DNA from: Enterobacteriaceae bacterium 4M9
GTDB taxonomy: Bacteria > Pseudomonadota > Gammaproteobacteria > Enterobacterales > Enterobacteriaceae
Direction: 5' to 3'
DNA: 64,000 nucleotides
Assembly (NCBI GenBank): GCA_010092695.1
Contig: JAADJJ010000001.1
Coordinates: 1,550,001 to 1,614,000 of the forward strand
The notes under the pieces are model-generated. The model saw nothing but the letters and a program-made list of their open reading frames with translations. It was not told the DNA's origin and made no database searches. Shown one piece after another: positions 16,706-31,082 of this stretch; the first letter of the stretch is position 1; each line of letters opens with the position of its first letter. Made by a program: the position numbers and the translations under genes.

Positions 16706-19279
16706 ATGCGTCTGGATCGTCTTACTAATAAATTCCAGCTTGCTCTCGCCGATGCCCAGTCTCTGGCTCTTGGGCACGACAACCAGTTTATTGAACCCCT
16801 ACATCTGATGAGCGCCCTGCTAAAGCAGGAAGGCGGCTCTGTTGCGCCGTTGCTGACTTCAGCAGGTGTTAATGCAGGGCAGTTGCGGACATCGATTGAA
16901 CAGGCGCTAGGCCGTTTGCCGCAGGTCGAAGGGACTGGCGGTGACGTTCAGCCTTCGCAGGACCTTGTCCGCACGCTCAACCTGTGCGACAAGCTGGCGC
17001 AAAAGCGCAACGACAATTTTATTTCCTCAGAACTCTTTATCCTGGCGGCGCTGGATTCGCGCGGTACGCTGGCCGATTTACTCAAGGCTGCGGGCGCAAC
17101 AACGGCCAATGTTACCCAGGCCATTGAACAGATGCGCGGAGGTGACAGCGTGAATGACCAGGGTGCCGAAGACAGTCGTCAGGCGTTGAAAAAATTCACT
17201 ATCGATCTGACCGAGCGTGCTGAACAGGGCAAGCTTGACCCGGTGATTGGCCGTGATGAAGAAATCCGCCGTACTATTCAGGTTCTGCAGCGTCGTACTA
17301 AAAACAATCCGGTGCTGATTGGTGAGCCTGGTGTCGGTAAAACCGCCATTGTTGAAGGGCTGGCGCAGCGTATTGTTAACGGTGAAGTGCCGGAAGGTCT
17401 CAAAGGGCGCCGCGTGCTGGCGCTGGATATGGGGGCGCTGGTGGCCGGGGCGAAGTATCGCGGTGAGTTTGAAGAACGTCTTAAAGGCGTGCTCAACGAC
17501 CTGGCGAAACAGGAAGGCAACGTCATCCTGTTTATTGATGAGCTGCACACGATGGTGGGTGCCGGTAAAGCCGACGGTGCAATGGACGCAGGTAACATGC
17601 TTAAACCGGCGCTGGCGCGTGGCGAGTTGCACTGCGTAGGGGCAACAACCCTTGATGAATATCGTCAGTATATTGAGAAAGATGCAGCCTTAGAGCGTCG
17701 CTTCCAGAAAGTGTTTGTTGCCGAGCCGACGGTGGAAGACACCATCGCAATTCTGCGTGGCCTCAAAGAGCGCTATGAACTGCATCATCATGTACAGATA
17801 ACTGACCCGGCAATTGTTGCCGCAGCCACGCTGTCACATCGCTATATTGCCGACAGACAGCTGCCAGATAAAGCTATCGACCTGATTGATGAGGCTGCAT
17901 CGAGCATTCGTATGCAGATTGACTCTAAGCCGGAAGAGCTTGACCGCCTGGATCGTCGCATCATCCAGCTCAAACTTGAGCAGCAGGCGCTGATGAAAGA
18001 GTCTGATGAGGCGAGTAAGAAACGCCTTGATATGCTCAACGACGAACTCTCCGATAAGGAGCGTGAGTATTCGGTGCTGGAAGAAGAATGGAAGGCCGAG
18101 AAAGCCTCACTTTCTGGTACGCAGACCGTTAAGGCTGAGCTTGAGCAGGCGAAAATTGCGATGGAGCAAGCGCGGCGCGTGGGTGACCTCGGACGAATGT
18201 CTGAACTGCAGTACGGCAAAATTCCCGAGCTTGAAAAACAGCTTGAAGTCGCCACGCAGTCAGAAGGCAAAACGATGCGTCTGCTGCGTAATAAAGTCAC
18301 CGATGTAGAAATTGCCGACGTGCTGGCTCGCTGGACCGGTATTCCGGTAGCCAGAATGATGGAAAGCGAGCGTGAAAAACTGCTGCGTATGGAGCAGGAT
18401 TTGCATCAGCGTGTGATTGGTCAGGATGAAGCGGTTGAGGCTGTATCGAACGCTATTCGCCGCAGCCGCGCCGGGTTGTCCGATCCCAACCGCCCAATTG
18501 GTTCATTCCTGTTCCTTGGGCCGACCGGTGTTGGTAAAACCGAACTGTGTAAGGCGCTGGCGAATTTCATGTTCGATAGCGACGACGCCATGGTGCGCAT
18601 TGATATGTCCGAGTTCATGGAGAAACATTCTGTTTCTCGTTTGGTCGGCGCACCTCCGGGATATGTCGGTTATGAAGAGGGCGGTTATCTGACTGAAGCC
18701 GTGCGCCGTCGTCCGTACTCCGTCATTTTGCTGGATGAAGTAGAAAAAGCGCATCCGGATGTGTTCAACATTTTGCTGCAGGTTCTGGACGATGGGCGTC
18801 TGACCGACGGGCAGGGCAGAACGGTGGATTTTCGCAATACGGTGGTCATCATGACATCCAACCTGGGGTCTGATTTGATTCAGGAACAGTTTGGCAGTCT
18901 GGATTATGGCCATATGAAAGATCTGGTGCTGGGCGTGGTAAGCCAGAGCTTCAGACCAGAATTCATTAACCGTATTGACGAAGTGGTGGTGTTCCATCCG
19001 CTGGGTGAGCGCCATATTGCTTCTATTGCGCAGATTCAGCTGCAGCGTTTGTATCAGCGCCTGGAAGAGCGCGGTTACGCGGTTCATATTTCTGATGAGG
19101 CACTGAAACTGCTGAGCGAGAATGGTTACGACCCGGTTTATGGGGCGCGTCCGCTTAAACGTGCTATTCAGCAGCAGATTGAAAACCCGCTGGCGCAACA
19201 GATTCTTTCCGGCGAGTTGCTGCCAGGCAAAACTGTTGAGCTACAGGTCAAAGACGGCCAGATTGTCGCAATACAGTAA
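16706..19279 (+). CDS. clpB: Protein disaggregase ClpB
   Basis: An 857-residue AAA+ chaperone that threads aggregated proteins through its hexameric pore together with DnaK. It has the N domain (LTNKFQLALADAQSLALGHDNQFIEP), AAA module 1 with Walker A GEPGVGKTA and pore loop KYRGEFEERL, the coiled-coil middle domain (about residues 410-525), and AAA module 2 with GPTGVGKTE and GYVGYEEGG. Starts at 16706 to give the E. coli length; four extra in-frame codons lie upstream. A second internal start for the short form was not assessed. Heat-shock control comes from the sigma-32 promoter just upstream. Confidence 0.97.
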   Translation: MRLDRLTNKFQLALADAQSLALGHDNQFIEPLHLMSALLKQEGGSVAPLLTSAGVNAGQLRTSIEQALGRLPQVEGTGGDVQPSQDLVRTLNLCDKLAQKRNDNFISSELFILAALDSRGTLADLLKAAGATTANVTQAIEQMRGGDSVNDQGAEDSRQALKKFTIDLTERAEQGKLDPVIGRDEEIRRTIQVLQRRTKNNPVLIGEPGVGKTAIVEGLAQRIVNGEVPEGLKGRRVLALDMGALVAGAKYRGEFEERLKGVLNDLAKQEGNVILFIDELHTMVGAGKADGAMDAGNMLKPALARGELHCVGATTLDEYRQYIEKDAALERRFQKVFVAEPTVEDTIAILRGLKERYELHHHVQITDPAIVAAATLSHRYIADRQLPDKAIDLIDEAASSIRMQIDSKPEELDRLDRRIIQLKLEQQALMKESDEASKKRLDMLNDELSDKEREYSVLEEEWKAEKASLSGTQTVKAELEQAKIAMEQARRVGDLGRMSELQYGKIPELEKQLEVATQSEGKTMRLLRNKVTDVEIADVLARWTGIPVARMMESEREKLLRMEQDLHQRVIGQDEAVEAVSNAIRRSRAGLSDPNRPIGSFLFLGPTGVGKTELCKALANFMFDSDDAMVRIDMSEFMEKHSVSRLVGAPPGYVGYEEGGYLTEAVRRRPYSVILLDEVEKAHPDVFNILLQVLDDGRLTDGQGRTVDFRNTVVIMTSNLGSDLIQEQFGSLDYGHMKDLVLGVVSQSFRPEFINRIDEVVVFHPLGERHIASIAQIQLQRLYQRLEERGYAVHISDEALKLLSENGYDPVYGARPLKRAIQQQIENPLAQQILSGELLPGKTVELQVKDGQIVAIQ

Positions 19280-19291
19280 ACTCCAATAAAG

Positions 19292-19316
19292 AAACGGGCC
19301 TTCGGGCCCGTTTTTG
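19292..19316 (+). terminator. Intrinsic terminator after clpB
   Basis: AAACGGGCC, loop TTC, GGGCCCGT and five T, 13 bases after the clpB stop. Confidence 0.9.
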
Positions 19317-19398
19317 TTTGTTTATTCGCCATTTGCTGTATGTTTTTAAGTGTTGTGGGTGAAAAGTAGGCGGTCGGTAAGTTTTTTTTAAATATCTC

Positions 19399-19426
19399 TT
19401 GTCAGTCACAAAACAGTCCCTATAAT
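19399..19426 (+). promoter_or_regulatory. rRNA operon promoter P1
   Basis: TTGTCA, 16 bases, TATAAT, followed by a GC-rich discriminator GCGCC as in E. coli rrn P1, the signature of stringent and ppGpp/DksA control. The A/T-rich stretch just upstream fits an UP element. Confidence 0.92.
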
Positions 19427-19496
19427 GCGCCTCCACTGACACGGCACAACGGCTTATAAACCGGCCCGTCAGGCAGACGACAGCGAAAATAATCGC

Positions 19497-19524
19497 TTGA
19501 CTCTGAAGAGGAAGGCGGTAATAT
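19497..19524 (+). promoter_or_regulatory. rRNA operon promoter P2
   Basis: TTGACT, 16 bases, TAATAT, about 100 bases downstream of P1, the usual position of the weaker constitutive P2. Confidence 0.8.
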
Positions 19525-19563
19525 ACGCCACCTCGCGACAGCAGGCTCAGCGCCATGTCGCAC

Positions 19564-19575
19564 TGCTCTTTAACA
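19564..19575 (+). promoter_or_regulatory. boxA antitermination site in the rRNA leader
   Basis: TGCTCTTTAACA is the rrn boxA, bound by NusB-S10 so that polymerase ignores Rho in the untranslated operon. A second copy is in the 16S-23S spacer. Confidence 0.9.
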
Positions 19576-19714
19576 ATTTATCAGACAATCTGTGTGGGCA
19601 CTCGAGGCACTGATATCTCAACGTCGAAAGACGCTAAATGAATATCAAGTCTCAAGAGTGAACAACAGTTAATTCATTACGAACTAACAGTTTAATTCTT
19701 TGAGCATCAAACTT

Positions 19715-21256
<1,542 letters not shown>

Positions 21257-21346
21257 CCTTAAAGATACAGTCTTCGCAGTGTCCACACAGATTGTCTGAT
21301 GAAAAAATAATGAGCAGGACGGCTGCGAAGTCGTGACACTATTCGT

Positions 21347-21421
21347 GTCCCCTTCGTCTAGCGGTTAGGACTCCGCCCTTTCACGGCGGCAACAGGGGTT
21401 CGAATCCCCTAGGGGACGCCA
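21347..21421 (+). tRNA. gltW: tRNA-Glu (UUC)
   Basis: A 75-base gene in the 16S-23S spacer. The acceptor stem GTCCCC/GGGGAC, anticodon loop CTTTCAC with anticodon TTC, T-arm GGTTCGAATCC and encoded GCCA end are all present. One tRNA-Glu in the spacer is the arrangement of E. coli rrnG, which sits at the same chromosomal place between clpB and kgtP. The D-loop is one base shorter than in E. coli. Confidence 0.97.
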
Positions 21422-21495
21422 ACTGTTCGGTGACAGGTGAAAGATGTTGCCAACCGATATCTCAAAACTGGCTTTCGAGTCAAGTTTGAGATATT

Positions 21496-21507
21496 TGCTC
21501 TTTAACA
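21496..21507 (+). promoter_or_regulatory. Spacer boxA before 23S rRNA
   Basis: TGCTCTTTAACA repeats the leader boxA, 104 bases before the mature 23S 5' end. It restores the antitermination complex in the spacer and is part of the RNase III processing region. Confidence 0.85.
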
Positions 21508-21611
21508 ATCCGGAACAAGCTGAAAATTGAAAATCCATAGACGGTAAAGCCGTTTATATGGGTCTCTCAAGCTCACACACGATGGTGTTTTGAAACATCT
21601 TCGGGTTGTGA

Positions 21612-24517
<2,906 letters not shown>

Positions 24518-24624
24518 ACAACGCCGAAGGTGTTTTGGGTTTGAGAGAAAGATGATTTTCAGCTTTGTTCATGGATTAGCGCTTATGGTTGTGCGAAAGG
24601 CACAACGGTAAGTGAAACAGAATT

Positions 24625-24744
24625 TGCCTGGCGGCGACAGCGCGGTGGTCCCACCTGACCCCATGCCGAACTCAGAAGTGAAACGCCGTAGCGCCGATGG
24701 TAGTGTGGGGTCTCCCCATGCGAGAGTAGGGAACTGCCAGGCAT
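24625..24744 (+). rRNA. rrf: 5S ribosomal RNA
   Basis: 120 bases from TGCCTGGCGGC to GCCAGGCAT, nearly identical to E. coli 5S with small changes in the first helix-loop (GGCGACAGCGCGG). Last gene of the rrn operon; no distal tRNA follows. Confidence 0.97.
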
Positions 24745-24756
24745 CAAATTACGCGA

Positions 24757-24785
24757 AGGCCCTGCACGAAAGTGCAGGGCTTTTT
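24757..24785 (+). terminator. Terminator of the rRNA operon
   Basis: AGGCCCTGCAC, loop GAAA, GTGCAGGGC and five T, 12 bases after 5S. Confidence 0.92.
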
Positions 24786-25246
24786 GCTGTGTGTCGTCCG
24801 GGAAACGGGCCGTGGTAAGGGTGACAGGGACAGATGGTGACACGCTGCCGGGTTATACCGTACCGTGACCGGAAACTGTCTGCCATAACCGTTACATCAG
24901 CTACGGCTGAGCCCGCGAAGGCTGAATGTGTACAGAGCAGCCTGCTATAACGTTTCTTCAATTTCAGCTTCCGGTGATCCAGACAATGCAGGCTGACGCT
25001 ATGTCTTATAGCCCCACAGCCTCAACAGCAGCACACAGCCCACTTAACTACGTAAGTACGTTCCATGAACATCCATACCATTACCGTTAATTCGTAAACC
25101 TCAAGTGGCCCCTGAGTATTTTCCGGCCAACATCACAAAATACATTTATACAATTAATTAACACTTTATTTACTCTTGTCTGCGGCGCAATCTGTTGGTT
25201 TGCATTTATCAGGCCTGTTCGGGCCAGAAGACTGGAGAAAAGAACA
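24786..25246. other. Non-coding gap between rrn operon and kgtP
   Basis: About 460 bases with no supported gene; short frames here have no ribosome-binding site or family resemblance. The last ~100 bases are AT-rich and probably hold the kgtP promoter. Confidence 0.5.
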
Positions 25247-26545
25247 ATGACAGAAGCAAGCGCCGTCGACAAAACAAGCCTGACGGACAGTGATACCCGC
25301 AAGCGAGTATGGGCGATTGTTGGGGCATCTTCAGGAAACCTGGTAGAGTGGTTCGACTTTTACGTGTATTCGTTTTGCTCGCTCTACTTTGCGCATATCT
25401 TCTTCCCGTCAGGAAATCCGACTACCCAGCTTTTGCAGACAGCCGGTATCTTTGCTGCTGGTTTTCTGATGCGTCCCATTGGTGGGTGGTTGTTCGGCTA
25501 TATTGCCGACAAACACGGCCGCAAAAATTCCATGCTGATCTCTGTATGCATGATGTGCTTTGGATCGCTGGTCATTGCCTGCCTGCCTGGCTATGCGGTT
25601 ATCGGCACGTGGGCTCCGGCGTTGCTGCTTATGGCACGGCTCTTTCAGGGGTTATCGGTCGGAGGAGAATATGGCACCAGTGCGACGTATATGAGTGAAG
25701 TTGCTGTGGAGGGGAGAAAGGGGTTTTATGCTTCTTTCCAGTACGTCACGCTTATTGGCGGGCAGCTCATGGCTTTGCTGGTTGTCGTGGTATTGCAGCA
25801 AATCCTGACCAATGAGGAATTACGTGCCTGGGGCTGGCGCATTCCTTTTGCACTGGGTGCGGTGCTGGCCGTTGTTGCGTTATGGCTGCGCCGTTCGTTG
25901 AATGAAACATCGGATAAAAGCACGCGTGCACTCAAAGAGGCAGGTTCACTGCGGGGTCTGTGGCGTAATCGTCGCGCTTTTGTCATGGTGCTGGGTTTTA
26001 CTGCCGGTGGCTCGCTGAGCTTTTACACCTTCACGACTTACATGCAAAAGTATCTGGTCAATACCGCAGGGATGACAGCTAACACCGCCAGCATGATAAT
26101 GACCGGTGCACTCTTTATTTATATGATAGTGCAACCTTTCTTTGGAGCGCTGTCGGATAAAATTGGACGCCGTAATTCTATGCTGTGTTTTGGCTCGCTG
26201 GCTACCATTTGCACCGTACCCATTCTGACTGCGTTACAGACGGTAAATTCGCCGTGGGCGGCGTTTGGTCTGGTTATGCTGGCGTTGCTGATTGTTAGTT
26301 TCTACACCTCTATTAGCGGCATCCTGAAAGCCGAAATGTTCCCGGCTCAGGTGCGGGCGTTGGGTGTTGGGCTGTCTTATGCGGTTGCGAATGCACTTTT
26401 TGGCGGCTCAGCGGAGTATGTTGCTCTGTCGCTTAAATCTCTCGGCTCAGAAACCACCTTCTTCTGGTATGTTTCTGTGATGGGGGCTATTTCATTTCTG
26501 GTCTCGCTGATGCTGCACCGCAAAGGCAAAGGAATGAAACTTTAA
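25247..26545 (+). CDS. kgtP: Alpha-ketoglutarate permease KgtP
   Basis: A 432-residue proton symporter of the major facilitator superfamily that imports 2-oxoglutarate across the inner membrane. Twelve membrane segments are expected. The signature loops are visible: GWLFGYIADKHGRKNSM between helices 2 and 3, and the related GALSDKIGRRNSM in the second half; RLFQGLSVGGEYGTSATYMSE is typical of the metabolite:H+ symporter branch. Start at 25247 after GGAGAAA. Its end overlaps the convergent yfiM by four bases. Confidence 0.94.
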   Translation: MTEASAVDKTSLTDSDTRKRVWAIVGASSGNLVEWFDFYVYSFCSLYFAHIFFPSGNPTTQLLQTAGIFAAGFLMRPIGGWLFGYIADKHGRKNSMLISVCMMCFGSLVIACLPGYAVIGTWAPALLLMARLFQGLSVGGEYGTSATYMSEVAVEGRKGFYASFQYVTLIGGQLMALLVVVVLQQILTNEELRAWGWRIPFALGAVLAVVALWLRRSLNETSDKSTRALKEAGSLRGLWRNRRAFVMVLGFTAGGSLSFYTFTTYMQKYLVNTAGMTANTASMIMTGALFIYMIVQPFFGALSDKIGRRNSMLCFGSLATICTVPILTALQTVNSPWAAFGLVMLALLIVSFYTSISGILKAEMFPAQVRALGVGLSYAVANALFGGSAEYVALSLKSLGSETTFFWYVSVMGAISFLVSLMLHRKGKGMKL

Positions 26546-26874
26546 TGGTCGGCTAACTGCCAGATAGCGTAGCCGGTGCTGGCACCGGCTACATCCCAGG
26601 CAAAATCTTTCCAACTCCAACCCGTCCCGGCAGGGCGACTATCCCAAAGCTCCTTGCCTGCGCCAAGACTAACCGAAAATAACAGACCAAATCCGGCACT
26701 GCGATCGCGACTCCAGCCCTGCTGGCGCTGGCCGTATTCATTTCCGGCTGCAGAGAGAAAGGCTGAGGCGATAAAGTGCTGCGCTTTGTCCTGCCCGCTC
26801 CAGTTATCCTGCGCCAGGTGCATTGAGCTGCAGCCACTCAGTATCAGGGGGGAGAGCAAAATAAGAACGCGCAT
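26542..26874 (-). CDS. yfiM: Putative lipoprotein YfiM
   Basis: About 110 residues. MRVLILLSPLILSGC gives a short signal peptide with lipobox LSGC, and the mature part contains DKAQHFIASAFLSAAGNEYGQ and SVSLGAGKELWDSR, like E. coli YfiM. I prefer the ATG at 26874 because GGAGA lies just before it; longer starts at 26886 or 26919 would place a terminator hairpin or charged residues in the signal peptide. Function is unknown. It shares the strand with pssA, with a hairpin between the two. Confidence 0.8.
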   Translation of the reverse strand: MRVLILLSPLILSGCSSMHLAQDNWSGQDKAQHFIASAFLSAAGNEYGQRQQGWSRDRSAGFGLLFSVSLGAGKELWDSRPAGTGWSWKDFAWDVAGASTGYAIWQLADH

Positions 26875-26891
26875 ACCGGTCTCCATAAAAT

Positions 26892-26915
26892 AAATGGCCC
26901 CGCGGGGCCATTTTA
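26892..26915 (-). terminator. Hairpin/terminator between pssA and yfiM
   Basis: On the minus strand ATGGCCCC and GGGGCCAT form a nearly loop-less palindrome followed by TTATTTTAT. It lies directly after the pssA stop. Confidence 0.65.
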
Positions 26916-26919
26916 TCAA

Positions 26920-28275
26920 TCACAGAATACGGCTAATCAACCGGTCTATACGGATACGCCGCAATCGACGAATCAGCTTACGTACTTTCACCGGATAGTC
27001 GGCAATACTTTGCAGATCGCGATAGTGCTGGACAACCGTTGTGTGGGTACGAATGCGTGCCAACTCTTCTTCACGTTGGGCCGTGAGTTGATGCTGCGGG
27101 TCGTGAATAAGGATGGCATTTTCAAGATCAAGACGCCAGGCACGTGGGTTAAGATTGTTGCCTGTCAGCAGCATCCACTCATCGTCTACCCACATCCCTT
27201 TAAGATGATAGCTATTATCGTCATCCTTCCACAATCGCACGGTAAGTTGACCGCTGTTAATGTAGTACTGCAGACGGCTCAGGAAACGACGTAGATTGAT
27301 TTCATAAAGGTAAGGTAGTGCGCCGATGATTTTGAACGGCTGGTCTTCTGGAATGTAGAAGTCATTAGCCGTTTTATCACCGACAATAATTTCCACCTTT
27401 TTACCTTCGCGCAGCAGACCAATAATGTTGCGAACCAGCACTGCGGGAAGGTTGAAATAAGGTGTGCAAATGGTGAGTTTGTGCTCGGTACAGGGCATCA
27501 GGTGGTAAATCGCTTTATTCAGCGCGCTGCCTTTACCAAGACCGACCAGGGGTGTAACGGCGAGGGTGTCATTATCCGCGTCGCCCTCAAAGCGATATCC
27601 GGCATCGCGCAGCGTCTGGCGATATAAGCGAATTTCGTTTTTGATTTCCTGGCTTTTCGGACGCTCTTCATTATTCAGCAGGTTCACTGCCCGTCCGTGA
27701 GCGAGATAGCTCTGAACCCAGTTGAACATGATGTCAGACATGCGCGCATTGCGAATCAGGTGATAGCGGTCATAGCGATATTTATCGTGCTGATGCAGAT
27801 ACACATCGTTGAGGCTGGCGCCGCTGTAGAGCACGCTGTCGTCAATGATGAACCCTTTGTAATGCAGAACCCCCAGCGCTTCGCGGGTGTTAACCGGTAC
27901 GCCGTAAACCGGGATAGTGACATCCGGATTTTCCTGCGCCATGCGGCAATACCAGTCAGCGTTGGTGTCAGAAGCGGCGGCGCCAATGCGTCCACGTTGG
28001 GCGCGATGCCAGTCTACCAGTATGCTGACATCCAGTTCGGGGCGCTGTCGTTTAGCGGCGTAAAGTGCGCTCAGGATCCCCTGGCCGCCATCATCCTGCT
28101 CAAGATAGAGCGCGACAATACAGATACGCTGGGTCGCCTCAGCGATTTTCTTAAGTAGCGCTTGCCGAAAATCGGCGGGAGCAAGAAAGAATTCTACATC
28201 ATCAACTGACTGAGAAAGTTTCGGTAGCTGGGCAAGGTGTTGTTGATGCTTATTACGCTTAAATTTTGACAACAT
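26920..28275 (-). CDS. pssA: CDP-diacylglycerol-serine O-phosphatidyltransferase PssA
   Basis: Makes phosphatidylserine, the precursor of phosphatidylethanolamine. The 451 residues belong to the phospholipase D-type (subclass I) synthases and show two HKD-like repeats: VLHYKGFIIDDSVLYSGASLND and YHLKGMWVDDEWMLLTGNNLNPRAW. The C-terminus is strongly basic (VRKLIRRLRRIRIDRLISRIL), suited to peripheral binding of anionic membrane. The ATG at 28275 matches E. coli; another ATG is one codon upstream. Confidence 0.95.
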   Translation of the reverse strand: MLSKFKRNKHQQHLAQLPKLSQSVDDVEFFLAPADFRQALLKKIAEATQRICIVALYLEQDDGGQGILSALYAAKRQRPELDVSILVDWHRAQRGRIGAAASDTNADWYCRMAQENPDVTIPVYGVPVNTREALGVLHYKGFIIDDSVLYSGASLNDVYLHQHDKYRYDRYHLIRNARMSDIMFNWVQSYLAHGRAVNLLNNEERPKSQEIKNEIRLYRQTLRDAGYRFEGDADNDTLAVTPLVGLGKGSALNKAIYHLMPCTEHKLTICTPYFNLPAVLVRNIIGLLREGKKVEIIVGDKTANDFYIPEDQPFKIIGALPYLYEINLRRFLSRLQYYINSGQLTVRLWKDDDNSYHLKGMWVDDEWMLLTGNNLNPRAWRLDLENAILIHDPQHQLTAQREEELARIRTHTTVVQHYRDLQSIADYPVKVRKLIRRLRRIRIDRLISRIL

Positions 28276-28385
28276 CACAGTGCTTATCTTCTCTATTCAT
28301 TAGATGGCCTTCTGTTCCATGACAACGACAGAAGCTGACAATAATACCATTACTGCCAGGCAATGTCGGTAACATTTCCAGTAAC

Positions 28386-31049
28386 TTACACAGAAGGGCT
28401 TTCCTGCGCCAGTTCTAGCGTCAGGCTGACTATCCCATCTTCAAGCTCAATATCGACGTTGAAGCCCAGTTTTCTCGCCAGTGCGATCATTCCCTGATTG
28501 TGTGGCATGGTAATACCATTAAGCCGCTGCAATCCATGCTGGCGGGTGTAGGCAATGAGTTTTTCCATTAACTGGCGTCCCAGCCCTAACCCTTTCAGAT
28601 CGGAGCGTACCAGCACGGCAAACTCGGCATCAATATTATCCGGATCGGAAATTGCGCGCGTTACACCGATAATTTCATCGTCGCCGTCTTCGCGACGGAC
28701 CGCGACAAACGCCATTTCCCGATCGTAGTCGATCTGCGTCATATTCGCTAAGTCATCATGGGTAAATTCGTTGATCTCACTGAAATAGCGATAGTAAAGA
28801 TCTTCTTTTGTCACCCGGCCAATAAAGCGCTGTAGCTGGGGTTCATCCTCAGGGAGAATCGGGCGGAACAGACAGCGCTCACCGTTTTTCATCAGCACCT
28901 GTTCTTCAAGGTGTTGTGGATAAGGGCGAATGGCAAGCCGGTTTTCGCTATTACCTGCGAAATCTTCAAGCTCCAGCGTCACATCAAGTAGGGTGAACTC
29001 GTTGCCGGAGGCCAGCAGCGGGTGGATATCGAGCCGTTTTATCTGTGGGCAATCCACCACCAGATTGGATACCTGCACCAGCAGTTGGCTCAGCCCGGCG
29101 ATATCCAGCGAGCGCAGCGCGCTGCGCCCTCGAATTTTGTGTTGCTTGATGGCCTGAATCACCAGATAGCGAGCCAGGTTCATGTTGAGTGGCGGCAGGG
29201 CAACGGCCGCCTGTTCGTCTGCGCGCCATGCGACCCCACCTTCGCCAAGCATAATCAGTGGCCCAAACACCGGGTCGTGTTCCACAACTATCCGTAGCTC
29301 CTGTGCTCCTGCCCGGTTAGCCATGCCCTGTACTAACAATCCGTGAATGCGTGCCTGAGGCCAGGTAAGTTTGACGCGATCGAGCATGGCGTTTGCCGCC
29401 TGTTGCACTTCTTCTGCCGTACGCAGATAAAGCATAACGCCCTGGACTTCTGATTTGTGGGGGATATCTGGCGAGCGTAGCTTCAATGCGACTGGGTAGC
29501 CAATCTGCTCAGCGATATGCACGGCCTCAGCGCTGTCCCCTGCAATCCAGGTCGGCAGCGTCATCAAACCATACGCCTGCAAAATAGGCTGCACTTCGTG
29601 AGTATCGAGCGTCGTGGGTCCATTTTGCAGCGCTTGCTGGATGAGACGGTGTGCCTGTTGGGCATTCGCGGCAAGGTGAAGGGGGAGCGTTGGTGTTTCG
29701 CGCAGTTGCTTCTGGTTACGGTGATATTCCACCATGTGCATGAACGCCGTTACGGTGCCTTCCGGTGTACGGTAGGTCGGAATACCGGCTTCGCTGAATA
29801 ACCTACGGGCTTCCTGGGAAGAGTGTTCGCCGCACCAGTTGGTCAGTAGCGTGACGTATTTACCCCGTGGGTGGCGTTTTACTAACTCAATAATTTGTCG
29901 GGCACATTCACTGCCGGGTGCTGATGCACTGGGCGCATGGACGAGCATGATGGCATCCTGTTGTGCGGAATCGAGCAGGATTTCCAGCGCCTGAAGATAG
30001 TGCTCTGTTGTTGCATCGTCGCGCAAATCAAGTGGGTTTGCCGCTTCGACACTGTGAGAGAGTTTTGCTTTAAGTTTATCCAGCGTGTCGTCATCAAGTT
30101 GCGCCAGTTTGCCGTTTCTGAGTTCCAGCTCATCAAGTGCCAGTGCCGCCGGCGCTGCGCCGTTGCTGATAATGGTCAACCGTTCGCCACGCAGCGGGCG
30201 CATATGGCTCAGGGTTTCTACGGCAGAAAAAAGCTCGTGGGTATCCTGCACACGCAGCAGCCCGGCACGCTGGATGGCGGCATCCCAGGCCGCATCAAGG
30301 CCGGGGCGCGTTTTCAACAACGTCTGTGCGCGGGCGCTACGCCCGCTTTTGATCACCAGAATCGGTTTATTACGTGATGCACTGCGTGCCGCGGAGACGA
30401 AACGACGTGCGTCGCTCAGTTGTTCAAGGTACAGCAGAATAGCACTGGTTTTGCTGTCTCTGGCGAGGAAATCCAGCAGCTCGTCAACATCAACGTCCTG
30501 GCTGTCGCCAAGTGCGATAAACCATGAAAAGCCCACCTGGCGCTGCTGTGCCCAGTCGAGAATGGTATTTGAGACAGCAGCGGACTGAGAAATGAAGGCG
30601 AGGCGGCCTTTTTGAATCGGTACCGGCGAGAAGCTGGCGTTCAGCCCCTGCCAGGGGCCCAGCAAGCCAAGGCTGTTTGGGCCGAGGATGCGAATCTGCC
30701 AGCGTGCGGCGCACGCCATGAGCGTATCGCGCTGCTCCGGCGGAGAAGAAAGGATAATGCAGGCCTTACAGCCTTTTTGCCCAAGCGCTTCAAGGAGTTC
30801 AGGATTGCGGTGGGCGTTAGTGCAAAGTATCGCGAGGTCAGGAGCAAACGGTAGCGCATCAACACTCGGCCAGGCCAGGACGCCACATACGGCTTTATAG
30901 GCAGGTGTTACGGGCATCACCGGGCCGGAAAAACCGCCGGCCAGCAGATTGCGCATCATTAAATAGCCCGCCCGGCTGGTCTTTATCGACGCTCCCAGCA
31001 CGGCGATAGACTTCGGGCGCAGCAAGGCTTCTAACCCGCGTTGGCTCAT
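28386..31049 (-). CDS. patZ: Protein lysine acetyltransferase PatZ (Pka/YfiQ)
   Basis: An 887-residue GNAT-type acetyltransferase that acetylates and inactivates acetyl-CoA synthetase and other proteins. The N-terminal ~700 residues form an NDP-forming acyl-CoA synthetase-like part: a CoA-binding domain (SIAVLGASIKTSRAGYLMMRNLL), a ligase domain with FISQSAAVSNTILDWA, and an ATP-grasp domain with ALKLRSPDIPHKSEVQGV. The C-terminal GNAT domain has LVRSDLKGLGLGRQLMEKLIAYTR, the acetyl-CoA motif. It is co-directional with tapT (33-base gap). Confidence 0.95.
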   Translation of the reverse strand: MSQRGLEALLRPKSIAVLGASIKTSRAGYLMMRNLLAGGFSGPVMPVTPAYKAVCGVLAWPSVDALPFAPDLAILCTNAHRNPELLEALGQKGCKACIILSSPPEQRDTLMACAARWQIRILGPNSLGLLGPWQGLNASFSPVPIQKGRLAFISQSAAVSNTILDWAQQRQVGFSWFIALGDSQDVDVDELLDFLARDSKTSAILLYLEQLSDARRFVSAARSASRNKPILVIKSGRSARAQTLLKTRPGLDAAWDAAIQRAGLLRVQDTHELFSAVETLSHMRPLRGERLTIISNGAAPAALALDELELRNGKLAQLDDDTLDKLKAKLSHSVEAANPLDLRDDATTEHYLQALEILLDSAQQDAIMLVHAPSASAPGSECARQIIELVKRHPRGKYVTLLTNWCGEHSSQEARRLFSEAGIPTYRTPEGTVTAFMHMVEYHRNQKQLRETPTLPLHLAANAQQAHRLIQQALQNGPTTLDTHEVQPILQAYGLMTLPTWIAGDSAEAVHIAEQIGYPVALKLRSPDIPHKSEVQGVMLYLRTAEEVQQAANAMLDRVKLTWPQARIHGLLVQGMANRAGAQELRIVVEHDPVFGPLIMLGEGGVAWRADEQAAVALPPLNMNLARYLVIQAIKQHKIRGRSALRSLDIAGLSQLLVQVSNLVVDCPQIKRLDIHPLLASGNEFTLLDVTLELEDFAGNSENRLAIRPYPQHLEEQVLMKNGERCLFRPILPEDEPQLQRFIGRVTKEDLYYRYFSEINEFTHDDLANMTQIDYDREMAFVAVRREDGDDEIIGVTRAISDPDNIDAEFAVLVRSDLKGLGLGRQLMEKLIAYTRQHGLQRLNGITMPHNQGMIALARKLGFNVDIELEDGIVSLTLELAQESPSV

Positions 31050-31082
31050 GACGCTCTCCTTCAGGACGTTTGTTTCCTGATT